A stretch of 43,030 bases of DNA, taken from Nostoc sp. CMAA1605. GTDB lineage: Bacteria > Cyanobacteriota > Cyanobacteriia > Cyanobacteriales > Nostocaceae. The position numbers and the translations under genes were made by a program. A model generated the notes under the pieces. That model had not been told where the DNA came from and searched no databases. It worked only from the letters and a program-made list of their open reading frames with translations. This document shows, piece after piece, positions 24,642 to 32,012 of this stretch (positions are counted from its first letter, which is position 1; each line of letters starts with the position of its first letter). The stretch covers positions 1 through 43,030 of the forward strand of contig NZ_PJIZ01000055.1 in NCBI RefSeq assembly GCF_021596505.1. Reading direction: 5' to 3'.

Positions 24642-26822
24642 ATGTGTCCTATCGGTGTTCGTACCAGTAATTCAACGGTGGCTTTAGAGACAGGTACAGC
24701 GAAACTGTGGCTGTTTTTGGTAGGAGTGAATCAATATCAGGATGAGCAAATACCTAGTTTGCGTTACCCTGCTGTAGATTGTCAGGGTTTGGGGATGGCG
24801 TTAGATGCAGCAACCCAAGGATTCCCCCAAAGAGAGTTAAAAATTTACCATGATTTTGGTGAGCAGCCTCTATTGGAGAATGTACGCTTGAGTCTCAAAA
24901 CAATGGCGGCTGCAACTAAACCCAATGACACTATTTTGTTTTATTTTTCTGGACATGGGATGCTTGAGCCATCGAGCAAACAGGTGGTGTTGTGTCTCCA
25001 AGATACTCAAACAGACGACTTAATTAATACAGGGTTAAATTTACAAGAATTATTACAGGTGTTAGCTGATTGTGCGGCTGGGCAACAATTAGTTTGGTTG
25101 GATGCTTGCCATAGTGGTAATTTGAGCTTTTTGGGGGCGAGAGGTGAAATATCGACGAAATTTAACCCTACACCAGAGTTAGTGGAACTATTACGACAAC
25201 GCGCCAGCAAACAAACAGGATTTTATGCTTTATTATCTTGCGATCGCCAGCAACAATCTTGGGAGTTTCCACAGTTAGGGCATGGTGTATTTACATACTT
25301 TTTAATTCGGGGATTACGAGGAGAAGCGGCAGACTCCCAAGGTATCATTGCAGCTGATAGTTTATACCGTTATGTCTATCAACAGACTTTAGCCTATATT
25401 CAAAAAGCCAATCAGCAATTACGAGTCATTAACCAACTCAAAAAAGGTAGGGGTGAAAATTCCATCCATGCTGAATATCCCTCCCAAACACCCAAGCGCA
25501 TTGTTGAAGGCGTGGGAGAAGTAATTTTAGGGATTAAACCCCTCCCCAAAGGTATTACCAGACATCCACGACAAGCACTGATTGTAGAAGGACTCCCTAA
25601 AAGCAACACCCCTTCTGCTTTGTGCAGTATTTTCCAGACTGCGGGGGACTTTACCACCAATTCTTGGACTGTGGGAGGTAAAAACACCAGTGCAGATATT
25701 CACAAAGCCATTCAAAAATGTCTGCTGTCAGAATCTTTTGCGGAATCTTCCCCAAATGGGGCTATTAACATAGACACCGCCACCGTGTTGTTATATCTGC
25801 GGGGTAAAATTCAGGAAACACCAAACAGCGAAGCCGTTTTTGTGTTAGCTGATGATATTACTATTAATCGTTCCTGGCTGAGAAAACAATTACGGCGTTG
25901 CACTTCCCAACAGATTATTATTTTAGATTGTCCTGGACAAGCTGCTATTGGTGTGGCATCGGTGCGGGAGTGGGTAGAAGAATTGCAATTAGGAACAGAT
26001 ATCGGTCAATGTTTAATTGCTTGTGCTACCCCAGCTACACAACCAGAACAATTTACGATGGCTGTGCAGAAGATTTTAACTCCCACAACTCCCCATACAG
26101 GATTAACCGCAGCCGGATTAATTACCCAATTGCAATTAGATTTAGCCGCCTCAGATAATCAGTTGTATTTTTGGTTATCTGGTTCCCAAGGCATCATTGA
26201 AGTTTTACCGGAAACTACCTTAGTAGTAGGTGAGAGTGTTAGTCAAAATCAAGAGGATAGCGATGATTTAAGTTCTTCTGTGGGTGTAGACTATACAACC
26301 TTGCGAGACTTATTAAAAGCTCAAAGATGGTTAGAGGCGGATGGAGAAACGACAAACTTGATGCTAAAGGTGGCTCATCGCGAACAACTAGGCCACTTAG
26401 ACTTAGAAAGTCTAGCAAACTTTCCCCGCACAGAGTTATTGACGATAGATAAACTGTGGGTGAAATACAGTCAAGGACGCTTTGGTTTTAGCGTGCAGCA
26501 GCGCATCTGGCAGAGTTTACAAGGGAATCGTGCTAATGATCCCGTTATGGGATTAATGATTGGCAACAAAAAAGCCGCCGCCGCCGAAACCTGTATTGAT
26601 TTTGGTCATCGGGTAGGATGGCGTGAGAAAGATGCTTGGGTAAATTACACAGATTTCATCGCTGATGACAATGCCCCCGCAGGATATTTACCATATTACG
26701 GCTTTTTTGCACCAGTTTGGCGAGTCAAAGTTTTAGGTGTGTGGGAATGGCATAGTGCGATCGCCACTGCCTCTTGGTGGCAATTATGTGAGACTTTGTT
26801 GGGAATTATGAGTGCTGAGTGA
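24642..26822 (+). CDS. Caspase-like protease fused to a GUN4 domain
   Basis: From ATG 24642 the protein has 726 residues. Residues about 20-265 form a caspase-fold (C14, metacaspase/orthocaspase-like) domain with the catalytic pair His105 (YFSGHGM) and Cys156 (LDACHSGN). Residues about 305-520 look like a degenerate second caspase-like fold: VLLYLRGKI and IIILDCPGQ replace the His and Cys blocks. Residues about 549-705 are a GUN4 domain (DYTTLRDLLKAQRWLEAD, LWVKYSQGRFGFSVQQRIW, CIDFGHRVGW, NAPAGYLP). GUN4 binds porphyrins/bilins and activates Mg-chelatase, so the fusion may couple tetrapyrrole sensing to proteolysis. The last four codons and the stop (Met-Ser-Ala-Glu-stop) are the first units of a TGAGTGC repeat. 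A TTG two codons upstream is a less likely start. Confidence 0.9.
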   Translation: MCPIGVRTSNSTVALETGTAKLWLFLVGVNQYQDEQIPSLRYPAVDCQGLGMALDAATQGFPQRELKIYHDFGEQPLLENVRLSLKTMAAATKPNDTILFYFSGHGMLEPSSKQVVLCLQDTQTDDLINTGLNLQELLQVLADCAAGQQLVWLDACHSGNLSFLGARGEISTKFNPTPELVELLRQRASKQTGFYALLSCDRQQQSWEFPQLGHGVFTYFLIRGLRGEAADSQGIIAADSLYRYVYQQTLAYIQKANQQLRVINQLKKGRGENSIHAEYPSQTPKRIVEGVGEVILGIKPLPKGITRHPRQALIVEGLPKSNTPSALCSIFQTAGDFTTNSWTVGGKNTSADIHKAIQKCLLSESFAESSPNGAINIDTATVLLYLRGKIQETPNSEAVFVLADDITINRSWLRKQLRRCTSQQIIILDCPGQAAIGVASVREWVEELQLGTDIGQCLIACATPATQPEQFTMAVQKILTPTTPHTGLTAAGLITQLQLDLAASDNQLYFWLSGSQGIIEVLPETTLVVGESVSQNQEDSDDLSSSVGVDYTTLRDLLKAQRWLEADGETTNLMLKVAHREQLGHLDLESLANFPRTELLTIDKLWVKYSQGRFGFSVQQRIWQSLQGNRANDPVMGLMIGNKKAAAAETCIDFGHRVGWREKDAWVNYTDFIADDNAPAGYLPYYGFFAPVWRVKVLGVWEWHSAIATASWWQLCETLLGIMSAE

Positions 26823-26951
26823 GGAGTGAGCAGTGCTGAGTGGAGAGTGTAAGCAAGCTACGAGTAATGTCTCGTAGAGAAACGAGGCGGGAGAATTGTT
26901 GCGTAGCTTGCTGTATTGCGAATTGCGAATTGCGAACTGCGAACTGCGAAT
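26806..26951. repeat. Repeats between caspase-GUN4 and amylase genes
   Basis: GAGTGCT/GAGTGAG units starting inside the caspase-GUN4 gene, a middle part with two versions of GTAGCTTGC in opposite orientation (26853-26861 and 26902-26911), and GCGAATT/GCGAACT units up to the end of the convergent amylase gene. The inverted GTAGCTTGC pair may form a stem. Confidence 0.7.
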
Positions 26952-26956
26952 TGGTT

Positions 26957-28435
26957 TTATTCTTGTACCCAAACTGAGACAGAACCACCTAAGCAACGAA
27001 ATTCACCCCAACCCCATTCGTTGGTATATACGGGTTCTTTGATGTGTTGTGTTAAATCAACGAATTTTGTGTTGGGTTTACCAACTTCCATCCATTTATC
27101 ACCTGCTGCGCCATCACTCATAATTACAGCCATTGCTTGGGGATGATCTTCATCACCTAAGCGAGTCCAGCCAATAGTATTCCAATGGTCGAAATAATCG
27201 TACTGTGGCCCATAAACATAGTGCTTGCGTGCATACATTAACTTATCGATTATCCAACGGTGAGAGGGCATAAAAATCTTATAGAGGTTGCCATCTTTTC
27301 CCCAATCTTCGTATTCTGCACCGTAGTAATCGGCATGAAAGACGCAAGGATAACCTTCTTGTCTTAATAGAATAATGGCGTAGGCTAGGGGTTTAAACCA
27401 AGGTTCAACTACAGATTCCAATGCTTGTAATGGTTGTGAGTCATGATTCTCGACAAAGGTGACAGCATGGGTAGGACGTTTTTGCATCATTGTGCCATCT
27501 AAAATCCGGCGCATATCATAATTGCCTCCAGATTTACTGGCTTGATGGAAGTTGTAATGTAGTGGTACGTCAAAAACTGACATTTTGCCCCGAACAGTAT
27601 CAACATACCAAAGTAGAGTATTCACATCGTTGTACCAATACTCTCCAACAAAGAATAAGTCCTTACCAGCGTGGCGTTCTAGTTCATCTATCCATTGGGG
27701 AAAGAACCAAGCGGCAATATGTTTAATGGCATCTAAACGGAAACCGTTGACATTTGTGTTATCAAGATACCACTTACCCCAATAGGTGATTTCACCCCTT
27801 ACCCAATCATTTTGAAAATCGAGGTCACAACCCATTAAATAGGCAAAATTGCCTTTTTCTAAGGCTACATAATCATCAAATTTTTTGCCTTCTAGTAAAT
27901 AAATCGTGCTGCGATCGCCACTGTTATATTCGTTATAATCAACTGCATCAAAATGCCACCAGTGCCACTCAAAATTAGAATATTTTCCTTGTCTTCCAGG
28001 GAAAGAATAATGAGTGTAAGTCTTAATATTTTGCAACCCGCCTTTAGGAGTAAGACGATTATCTTGAGGAAAAGGTGTTGCATTTGGTGTTTCTACTGCA
28101 TCACCACCCATCTTATGATTTAGCACTGCATCTGCATAAACTTGTAAACCATGCGTTTGCAGAGATTTAATCGCATCAATATATTGCTGACGCGTACCGT
28201 ATTTTGTTCTGACAGAGCCTTTTTGATCAAACTCACCTAAGTCGAATAAATCGTAAACACCATACCCTACATCATACGCACCGGCAAATCCTTTATAGGC
28301 TGGTGGCAGCCACAAAGCTGTAAAACCTGTTTCTGCTAATTCGGCGGCGGAAAACTCTACTTTGTTCCACAAATTGCCATCATTAGGGATGTACCAGTGG
28401 AAATATTGCATCATTGTGCCGTTAATCTGTGCCAT
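26957..28435 (-). CDS. Cytoplasmic alpha-amylase, GH13 (GH13_5-like)
   Basis: The 492-residue protein begins NGTMMQYFHWYIPNDG with no signal peptide, so it works inside the cell, presumably on glycogen. The four GH13 regions are present: region I YADAVLNHK (about 100-108), region II GFRLDAIKHI with the nucleophile Asp235, region III FVGEYW with the acid/base Glu265, and region IV FVENHDSQ with Asp332. Start sequence and length resemble the bacterial cytoplasmic alpha-amylase group (like E. coli AmyA). The gene is convergent with the caspase-GUN4 gene across a repeat block, and is preceded by an intergenic region with a terminator hairpin for the upstream gene. Confidence 0.95.
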   Translation of the reverse strand: MAQINGTMMQYFHWYIPNDGNLWNKVEFSAAELAETGFTALWLPPAYKGFAGAYDVGYGVYDLFDLGEFDQKGSVRTKYGTRQQYIDAIKSLQTHGLQVYADAVLNHKMGGDAVETPNATPFPQDNRLTPKGGLQNIKTYTHYSFPGRQGKYSNFEWHWWHFDAVDYNEYNSGDRSTIYLLEGKKFDDYVALEKGNFAYLMGCDLDFQNDWVRGEITYWGKWYLDNTNVNGFRLDAIKHIAAWFFPQWIDELERHAGKDLFFVGEYWYNDVNTLLWYVDTVRGKMSVFDVPLHYNFHQASKSGGNYDMRRILDGTMMQKRPTHAVTFVENHDSQPLQALESVVEPWFKPLAYAIILLRQEGYPCVFHADYYGAEYEDWGKDGNLYKIFMPSHRWIIDKLMYARKHYVYGPQYDYFDHWNTIGWTRLGDEDHPQAMAVIMSDGAAGDKWMEVGKPNTKFVDLTQHIKEPVYTNEWGWGEFRCLGGSVSVWVQE

Positions 28436-28644
28436 ATTATTGTTGTGTCTGTAAATATCTTCTTGAAAGAAAACTACAGCAGTAATCTATGGCAATTCGG
28501 AATTATCAATGTGATTTATAAGCGATAATCTGGAAGAAATATTTAAGAAAATCAGCTACTGATTATCAGTAATTGTGAACCCAAGCTACTAATTTCAAAT
28601 CAATCAGAACACAAGCTCATAATTCACAGTGAGCTATTATTCAA

Positions 28645-28673
28645 AACCCCAACCTTTTCAAAAAGTCGGGGTT
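28645..28673 (-). terminator. Rho-independent terminator downstream of the DUF5331-like gene
   Basis: Read on the minus strand, AACCCC-GACTTTTTGAAAAGG-TTGGGGTT folds with outer stem AACCCC/GGGGTT and an inner CTTT/AAAG stem, followed by TTTTG. It lies about 100 bases after the stop of the DUF5331-like gene and before the amylase start. The remainder of 28436-28771 has tandem repeats (below) and no gene. Confidence 0.65.
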
Positions 28674-28708
28674 CTATAATCTCTCATAATTTATCTGACA
28701 AACTACTA

Positions 28709-28774
28709 TATCTCTCCTCCCTTGTCTCCCTTGTCTCCCTTGTCTCCCTTATCCCCCTTGTCTCCTCCCTCTCA
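28709..28774. repeat. STRR (CTCCCTTGT units) at the DUF5331-like stop
   Basis: Tandem CTCCCTTGT units. On the minus strand the TGA stop (28774-28772) is immediately followed by GAGGGAGGAGACAAGG, the first units of the array. Confidence 0.8.
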
Positions 28775-29644
28775 CTCTCTGTGAACAGAAATAGCCTCCT
28801 CTGAATTCCACTGAGATCCTAAACAAAACTCATCCACCCAAGAAGCCAGATTACTAGCATTTGTATGAGCTTTAGAGTGGACTTTGTAAGCAGATTTAGA
28901 CGGTTTTTTATGGACATATTGCCCATTTTGGGGAATTTCCGGCACTGGTTTCGGTATTATTAATGTCTTCGGTTTACCAGGAACTTCCGTAGTAATTGCC
29001 AAGGGACTAACTACTTTGCCATTTTGGGGTTTGATAGTAGTTAAAGTTAGGGAAGTTAAGGGTTTATCTTTTTTCGGTACTTCTAAAGTAATGGCGAATA
29101 CCTGTCCTGCTGGAGAGGATGATTTATGAATAGTGGGATGAATATTCATCTTTCCATTAGTGGCAGTTTTTTGAGACATTACAGGCTGTTCACCACCCAC
29201 CACCTGCTGCACTGGCTGATGTAGAGTAGGCATGACCACTACATTGGAAGCATTATGCTCTTTAGTTGACGCAACAGGAGCATCATAAACAGTTAACGCC
29301 ATTGATGTGACGGCTTCCTCTGGATATTGCTGTTCTTCCTCCGACTGGGTGAGGGCTAAATCCATCTGAGAATTAATTAAGCTGAGTTCTTTGTCAGGAT
29401 TAAAATTGAGACCTAAAGCCGTAACTATCTCATCAGGGTTGTTATTCAGTTCCATCACAAAAGCCAAAATTTCGTCAAAATCCGGCTCTAAAACAGATAA
29501 TGTTGCTAGGATAAACCCAGACGAAGGACGACGTACACCGCCATAGTTAGCCCAAACCCTCATTTTGACTAACCAAGAACGATTCTGCTCATAATAATTC
29601 AACCACTTGCTCTTTAAGGATTGACGCAGCTCCTGAATATTCAT
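28772..29644 (-). CDS. DUF5331-like protein of unknown function
   Basis: From ATG 29644 the protein has 290 residues; an upstream TTG at 29665 would add seven residues. The N-terminal 90 residues (NIQELRQSLKSKWLNYYEQN, VKMRVWANYGGVRRPSSGFI, LNNNPDEIVTALGLNFNPD) resemble a domain I know as DUF5331 from filamentous cyanobacteria; this is from memory. The rest is low-complexity, rich in Pro, Lys, Thr and Val, with loosely repeated SPLAITTEVPGKPKT-like segments, and ends with a more regular ASNLASWVDEFCLG segment. No membrane span. The function is unknown; an adaptor or regulatory role is possible because of the ordered ends and a disordered middle. The stop codon abuts a tandem repeat. Confidence 0.7.
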   Translation of the reverse strand: MNIQELRQSLKSKWLNYYEQNRSWLVKMRVWANYGGVRRPSSGFILATLSVLEPDFDEILAFVMELNNNPDEIVTALGLNFNPDKELSLINSQMDLALTQSEEEQQYPEEAVTSMALTVYDAPVASTKEHNASNVVVMPTLHQPVQQVVGGEQPVMSQKTATNGKMNIHPTIHKSSSPAGQVFAITLEVPKKDKPLTSLTLTTIKPQNGKVVSPLAITTEVPGKPKTLIIPKPVPEIPQNGQYVHKKPSKSAYKVHSKAHTNASNLASWVDEFCLGSQWNSEEAISVHRE

Positions 29645-29743
29645 GGGATGTCTCGCTTCAGTCAAAAATAGTGCATTTACAGTTATCGGTTATCGGTTAT
29701 CAGTGCAAGGAAAACTTGATCACTGTTGACTGTTGACTGTTCA

Positions 29744-29947
29744 CTGATAAGAGGCAGGGGGCAGGGGGAAAGGGGCAGGGGGAAAGGTACAAACCGAACT
29801 TCGTTCCGCTTCGCTAACACCCCTTGTGGGTGAAAGCTCCCTTGCTCCTTTTCCTCCTTGGTTGTTCGCGCAGCGTCCCGTAGGGAAGCCCCACCCCTTG
29901 TGGGTGGTTTTTCTCCCCTGCTCCCTGCTCCCCTGCTTCTTCACTTA
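29744..29947. repeat. Repeat-rich region after the [2Fe-2S] protein gene
   Basis: GGCAGGGGGAAAG units, two copies of CACCCCTTGTGGGTG (29818-29832 and 29891-29905, each a small hairpin), the cyanobacterial interspersed word GCGCAGCGTCCCGTAGGGA, and CTCCCTGCTCCCCTGC units reaching to the stop of the [2Fe-2S] gene. The 67-codon frame across it is made of these repeats and is not a gene. Confidence 0.75.
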
Positions 29948-30277
29948 TCCCTGGGGATGAAACCGATAATAGAGCATCCGTTGCACTCTTTGACCACCTA
30001 TTAGATGCTTTTCTACTAACATCGGGACTTCATAGGGTTGAACACCGCTATACCAAACCATTTCCGGTAAAATCAACACCATCGGCCCGTTACCACACTG
30101 TCCCAAGCAACTGCTAGGAGTTACCACCACATCAGGAACAGGTAAAGCCACAAAAGCTGCTAAAACGTCCTTCGCACCTTGCTTTTTACAAGTGCGATGT
30201 TGACAAACTCTCACACATCTGGTGAGAAAACTGGGGTTTGTTGTGCTGGCATTCAATTCTTGAGTAAAATTGCTCAT
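29945..30277 (-). CDS. Thioredoxin-like [2Fe-2S] ferredoxin-domain protein
   Basis: The 110-residue protein has the thioredoxin-like [2Fe-2S] fold signature: VCQHRTCKKQG (Cys25, Cys30) and SSCLGQCGNGPMVLI (Cys57, Cys61) as the four cluster ligands, followed by WYSGVQPYEVPMLVEKHL. This pattern is that of the small (2Fe-2S) ferredoxin-domain proteins of cyanobacteria and of the C-terminal parts of NuoE/HoxE. It presumably acts in electron transfer in the cytoplasm; the partner is unknown. It reads in the same direction as cysK, about 200 bases downstream, and could share its transcript. The C-terminal part after residue 95 (MLYYRFHP) is not a known motif. Confidence 0.88.
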   Translation of the reverse strand: MSNFTQELNASTTNPSFLTRCVRVCQHRTCKKQGAKDVLAAFVALPVPDVVVTPSSCLGQCGNGPMVLILPEMVWYSGVQPYEVPMLVEKHLIGGQRVQRMLYYRFHPQG

Positions 30278-30305
30278 GAGTCACCTTTCCCACCCTGTAA
30301 AAATT

Positions 30306-30345
30306 TAGTCAAAAGTCAATAGTCAATAGTCAAAAGTCAATAGTT
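30306..30345. repeat. STRR (AGTCAAT units)
   Basis: Tandem AGTCAAT/AGTCAAA units upstream of the [2Fe-2S] gene start. Confidence 0.8.
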
Positions 30346-30437
30346 TACGGTTACAGGAAATTGAGACTTATCCAAAAATTCGTTTCTGATCATTGTTGCG
30401 GAAAACTTTGATACTGTTTGGCGGATAAATTCAACGC

Positions 30438-30481
30438 TCTTAACTAATGACTAATGACTAATGACTATTGACTAATGACTA
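30438..30481. repeat. Heptamer STRR (ACTAATG) overlapping the cysK stop
   Basis: About six ACTAATG/ACTATTG units. The plus-strand CTA at 30479-30481 is the TAG stop of cysK and belongs to the last unit. Confidence 0.8.
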
Positions 30482-31453
30482 ATCTACCGACAATCCTTTA
30501 GATGCTAACCATTCGCGGTTGAATATCCGCGACTGATAGCGAGAACCACTATCACATAGTATCGTGACAATGGTATGTCCTGGGCCTAATTGCTTGGCTA
30601 AAGCTACGGCGGCGGCGACATTAATACCTGTAGAACCACCCATTAATAAGCCATCTTTCCGCAATAGTTGATAAACTACCCGCAAAGCTTCTTTGTCATC
30701 AATTTGGATAGCGTCGTCAGTGGGTGCGCCTTCCATGTTAGCGGTAACGCGGCTGTTACCGATGCCTTCAGTAATAGAACTACCTTCTATTGTAATCTCT
30801 CCGGTTTTAACGTAACTATAAAGACCACTTCCCATTGGATCAGCCACTACGCATTTAACTGCTGGGTTTTGTTCTTTGAGGTACATAGATACACCGGCAA
30901 ATGTTCCTCCTGTACCGGTAGCGGCTACCCAACCGTCAACTTTACCGTCGGTTTGCGCCCAAATTTCTGGCCCTGTGGTTTCGTAGTGGGCGCGACGGTT
31001 AGCTAAGTTATCGAACTGATTAGCCCAAATGGCGTTTTCCATCTCTGCTGCGACTCTACCAGATAACTTGACGTAGTTATTGGGGTCTTTGTAGGGAACG
31101 GCTGGAACGGGACGCACTTCTGCACCCAAAGCGGTGAGTGCATCGATTTTTTCTTGGGATTGGGTGTTAGGAATGATAATCAAGCATTTGTAGCCTTTAG
31201 CATTGCAAATATGGGCTAGTCCAATCCCTGTATTACCGGCTGTACCTTCTACTACTGTACCGCCGGGTTTGAGCAAACCTTTTTCTTCTGCATCTTGAAT
31301 AATGTACAGTGCAGCTCGGTCTTTAACCGAACCGCCAGGATTGAGAAATTCGGCTTTACCAAGGATTTCACACCCTGTTTCTTCACTGAAGCTGTTTAAC
31401 CGAATTAGTGGGGTATTGCCAACAGTGCCTATGAAACCATTTTTGATATCCAT
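30479..31453 (-). CDS. cysK: Cysteine synthase (O-acetylserine sulfhydrylase)
   Basis: The enzyme makes L-cysteine from O-acetylserine and sulfide with PLP. The 324-residue protein has the PLP lysine in [12 protein letters not shown] (Lys44), the substrate loop [12 protein letters not shown] (residues 69-80; many relatives have TSGNTG), the phosphate-binding [10 protein letters not shown], and [11 protein letters not shown]. Fold type II, normal length. The threonine-alanine variation in the substrate loop and the C-terminus ([13 protein letters not shown]) resemble a cyanobacterial cysteine synthase A subgroup, so assignment as CysK rather than CysM or cystathionine synthase is likely but not certain. 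The stop codon is part of a heptamer repeat. Confidence 0.9.
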   Translation of the reverse strand: MDIKNGFIGTVGNTPLIRLNSFSEETGCEILGKAEFLNPGGSVKDRAALYIIQDAEEKGLLKPGGTVVEGTAGNTGIGLAHICNAKGYKCLIIIPNTQSQEKIDALTALGAEVRPVPAVPYKDPNNYVKLSGRVAAEMENAIWANQFDNLANRRAHYETTGPEIWAQTDGKVDGWVAATGTGGTFAGVSMYLKEQNPAVKCVVADPMGSGLYSYVKTGEITIEGSSITEGIGNSRVTANMEGAPTDDAIQIDDKEALRVVYQLLRKDGLLMGGSTGINVAAAVALAKQLGPGHTIVTILCDSGSRYQSRIFNREWLASKGLSVD

Positions 31454-31667
31454 CGTGATTCTACTTGAGTAATTACCTATAAAAATTGTGGCTCATAGTG
31501 GTGGCATCATACTCAAAAATGGGGAACAGGGAATGGGGGATGGGGAACAGTGCGATCGCACTAAAATAGTGATTTTACTGGGGTTATCAATTATTTACGT
31601 AAGTTAATATACATTAATTTGGTACGTGATAACATCATTAACATCATCCTTCATGGGGTGGACATCC

Positions 31668-32000
31668 ATGACATCTCAACATAATCGCCCTGACGAACTA
31701 GAGCAACGGGAAAGGTTAGTGCGGGAGAAAGAAGTAGAAATACGTCTCCGAGAAATGGAACAAGAAATGTCTGCAAATCATCCACCATTACATAAGACGG
31801 TGAAACACCAAGCAGAAGATTATCCCAAACCTTGGATGAAAAAAGCCATTCTGGCTGGAAAACTCTTTACTCTTGGTGTAGTAGCTTTAGTTGCTGTGAG
31901 AATAGCATCTGTTTTAGCAGGTTTCGTGATTATAGGAGTTTTGGGTTGGGTAGCTTACAAACTATTTCTGGAAAATCGCAAAAAAACCATCTTAAATTAA
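31668..32000 (+). CDS. Small coiled-coil and membrane protein heading the dynamin cluster
   Basis: ATG 31668 is chosen because GGGGTGG stands about six bases before it; a GTG at 31626 would add 14 unlikely residues. The 110-residue protein has a highly charged N-terminal helix (LEQRERLVREKEVEIRLREM, about 8-35) that looks like a short coiled coil, and a hydrophobic C-terminal part (about 60-100: ILAGKLFTLGVVALVAVRIA, then VLAGFVIIGVLGWVAYKLF) that should cross the membrane once or as a hairpin. It ends 12 bases before the BDLP1 gene, so the two are almost certainly one operon. I know no family for it. A membrane partner or recruiter of the dynamin is a reasonable inference. Confidence 0.75.
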   Translation: MTSQHNRPDELEQRERLVREKEVEIRLREMEQEMSANHPPLHKTVKHQAEDYPKPWMKKAILAGKLFTLGVVALVAVRIASVLAGFVIIGVLGWVAYKLFLENRKKTILN

Positions 32001-32012
32001 GGGATAATTTCT

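Noticed and set aside
29741..29944. 67-codon open frame
   Set aside because: It is made of GC-rich tandem and interspersed repeats and has no family-like sequence or ribosome site.
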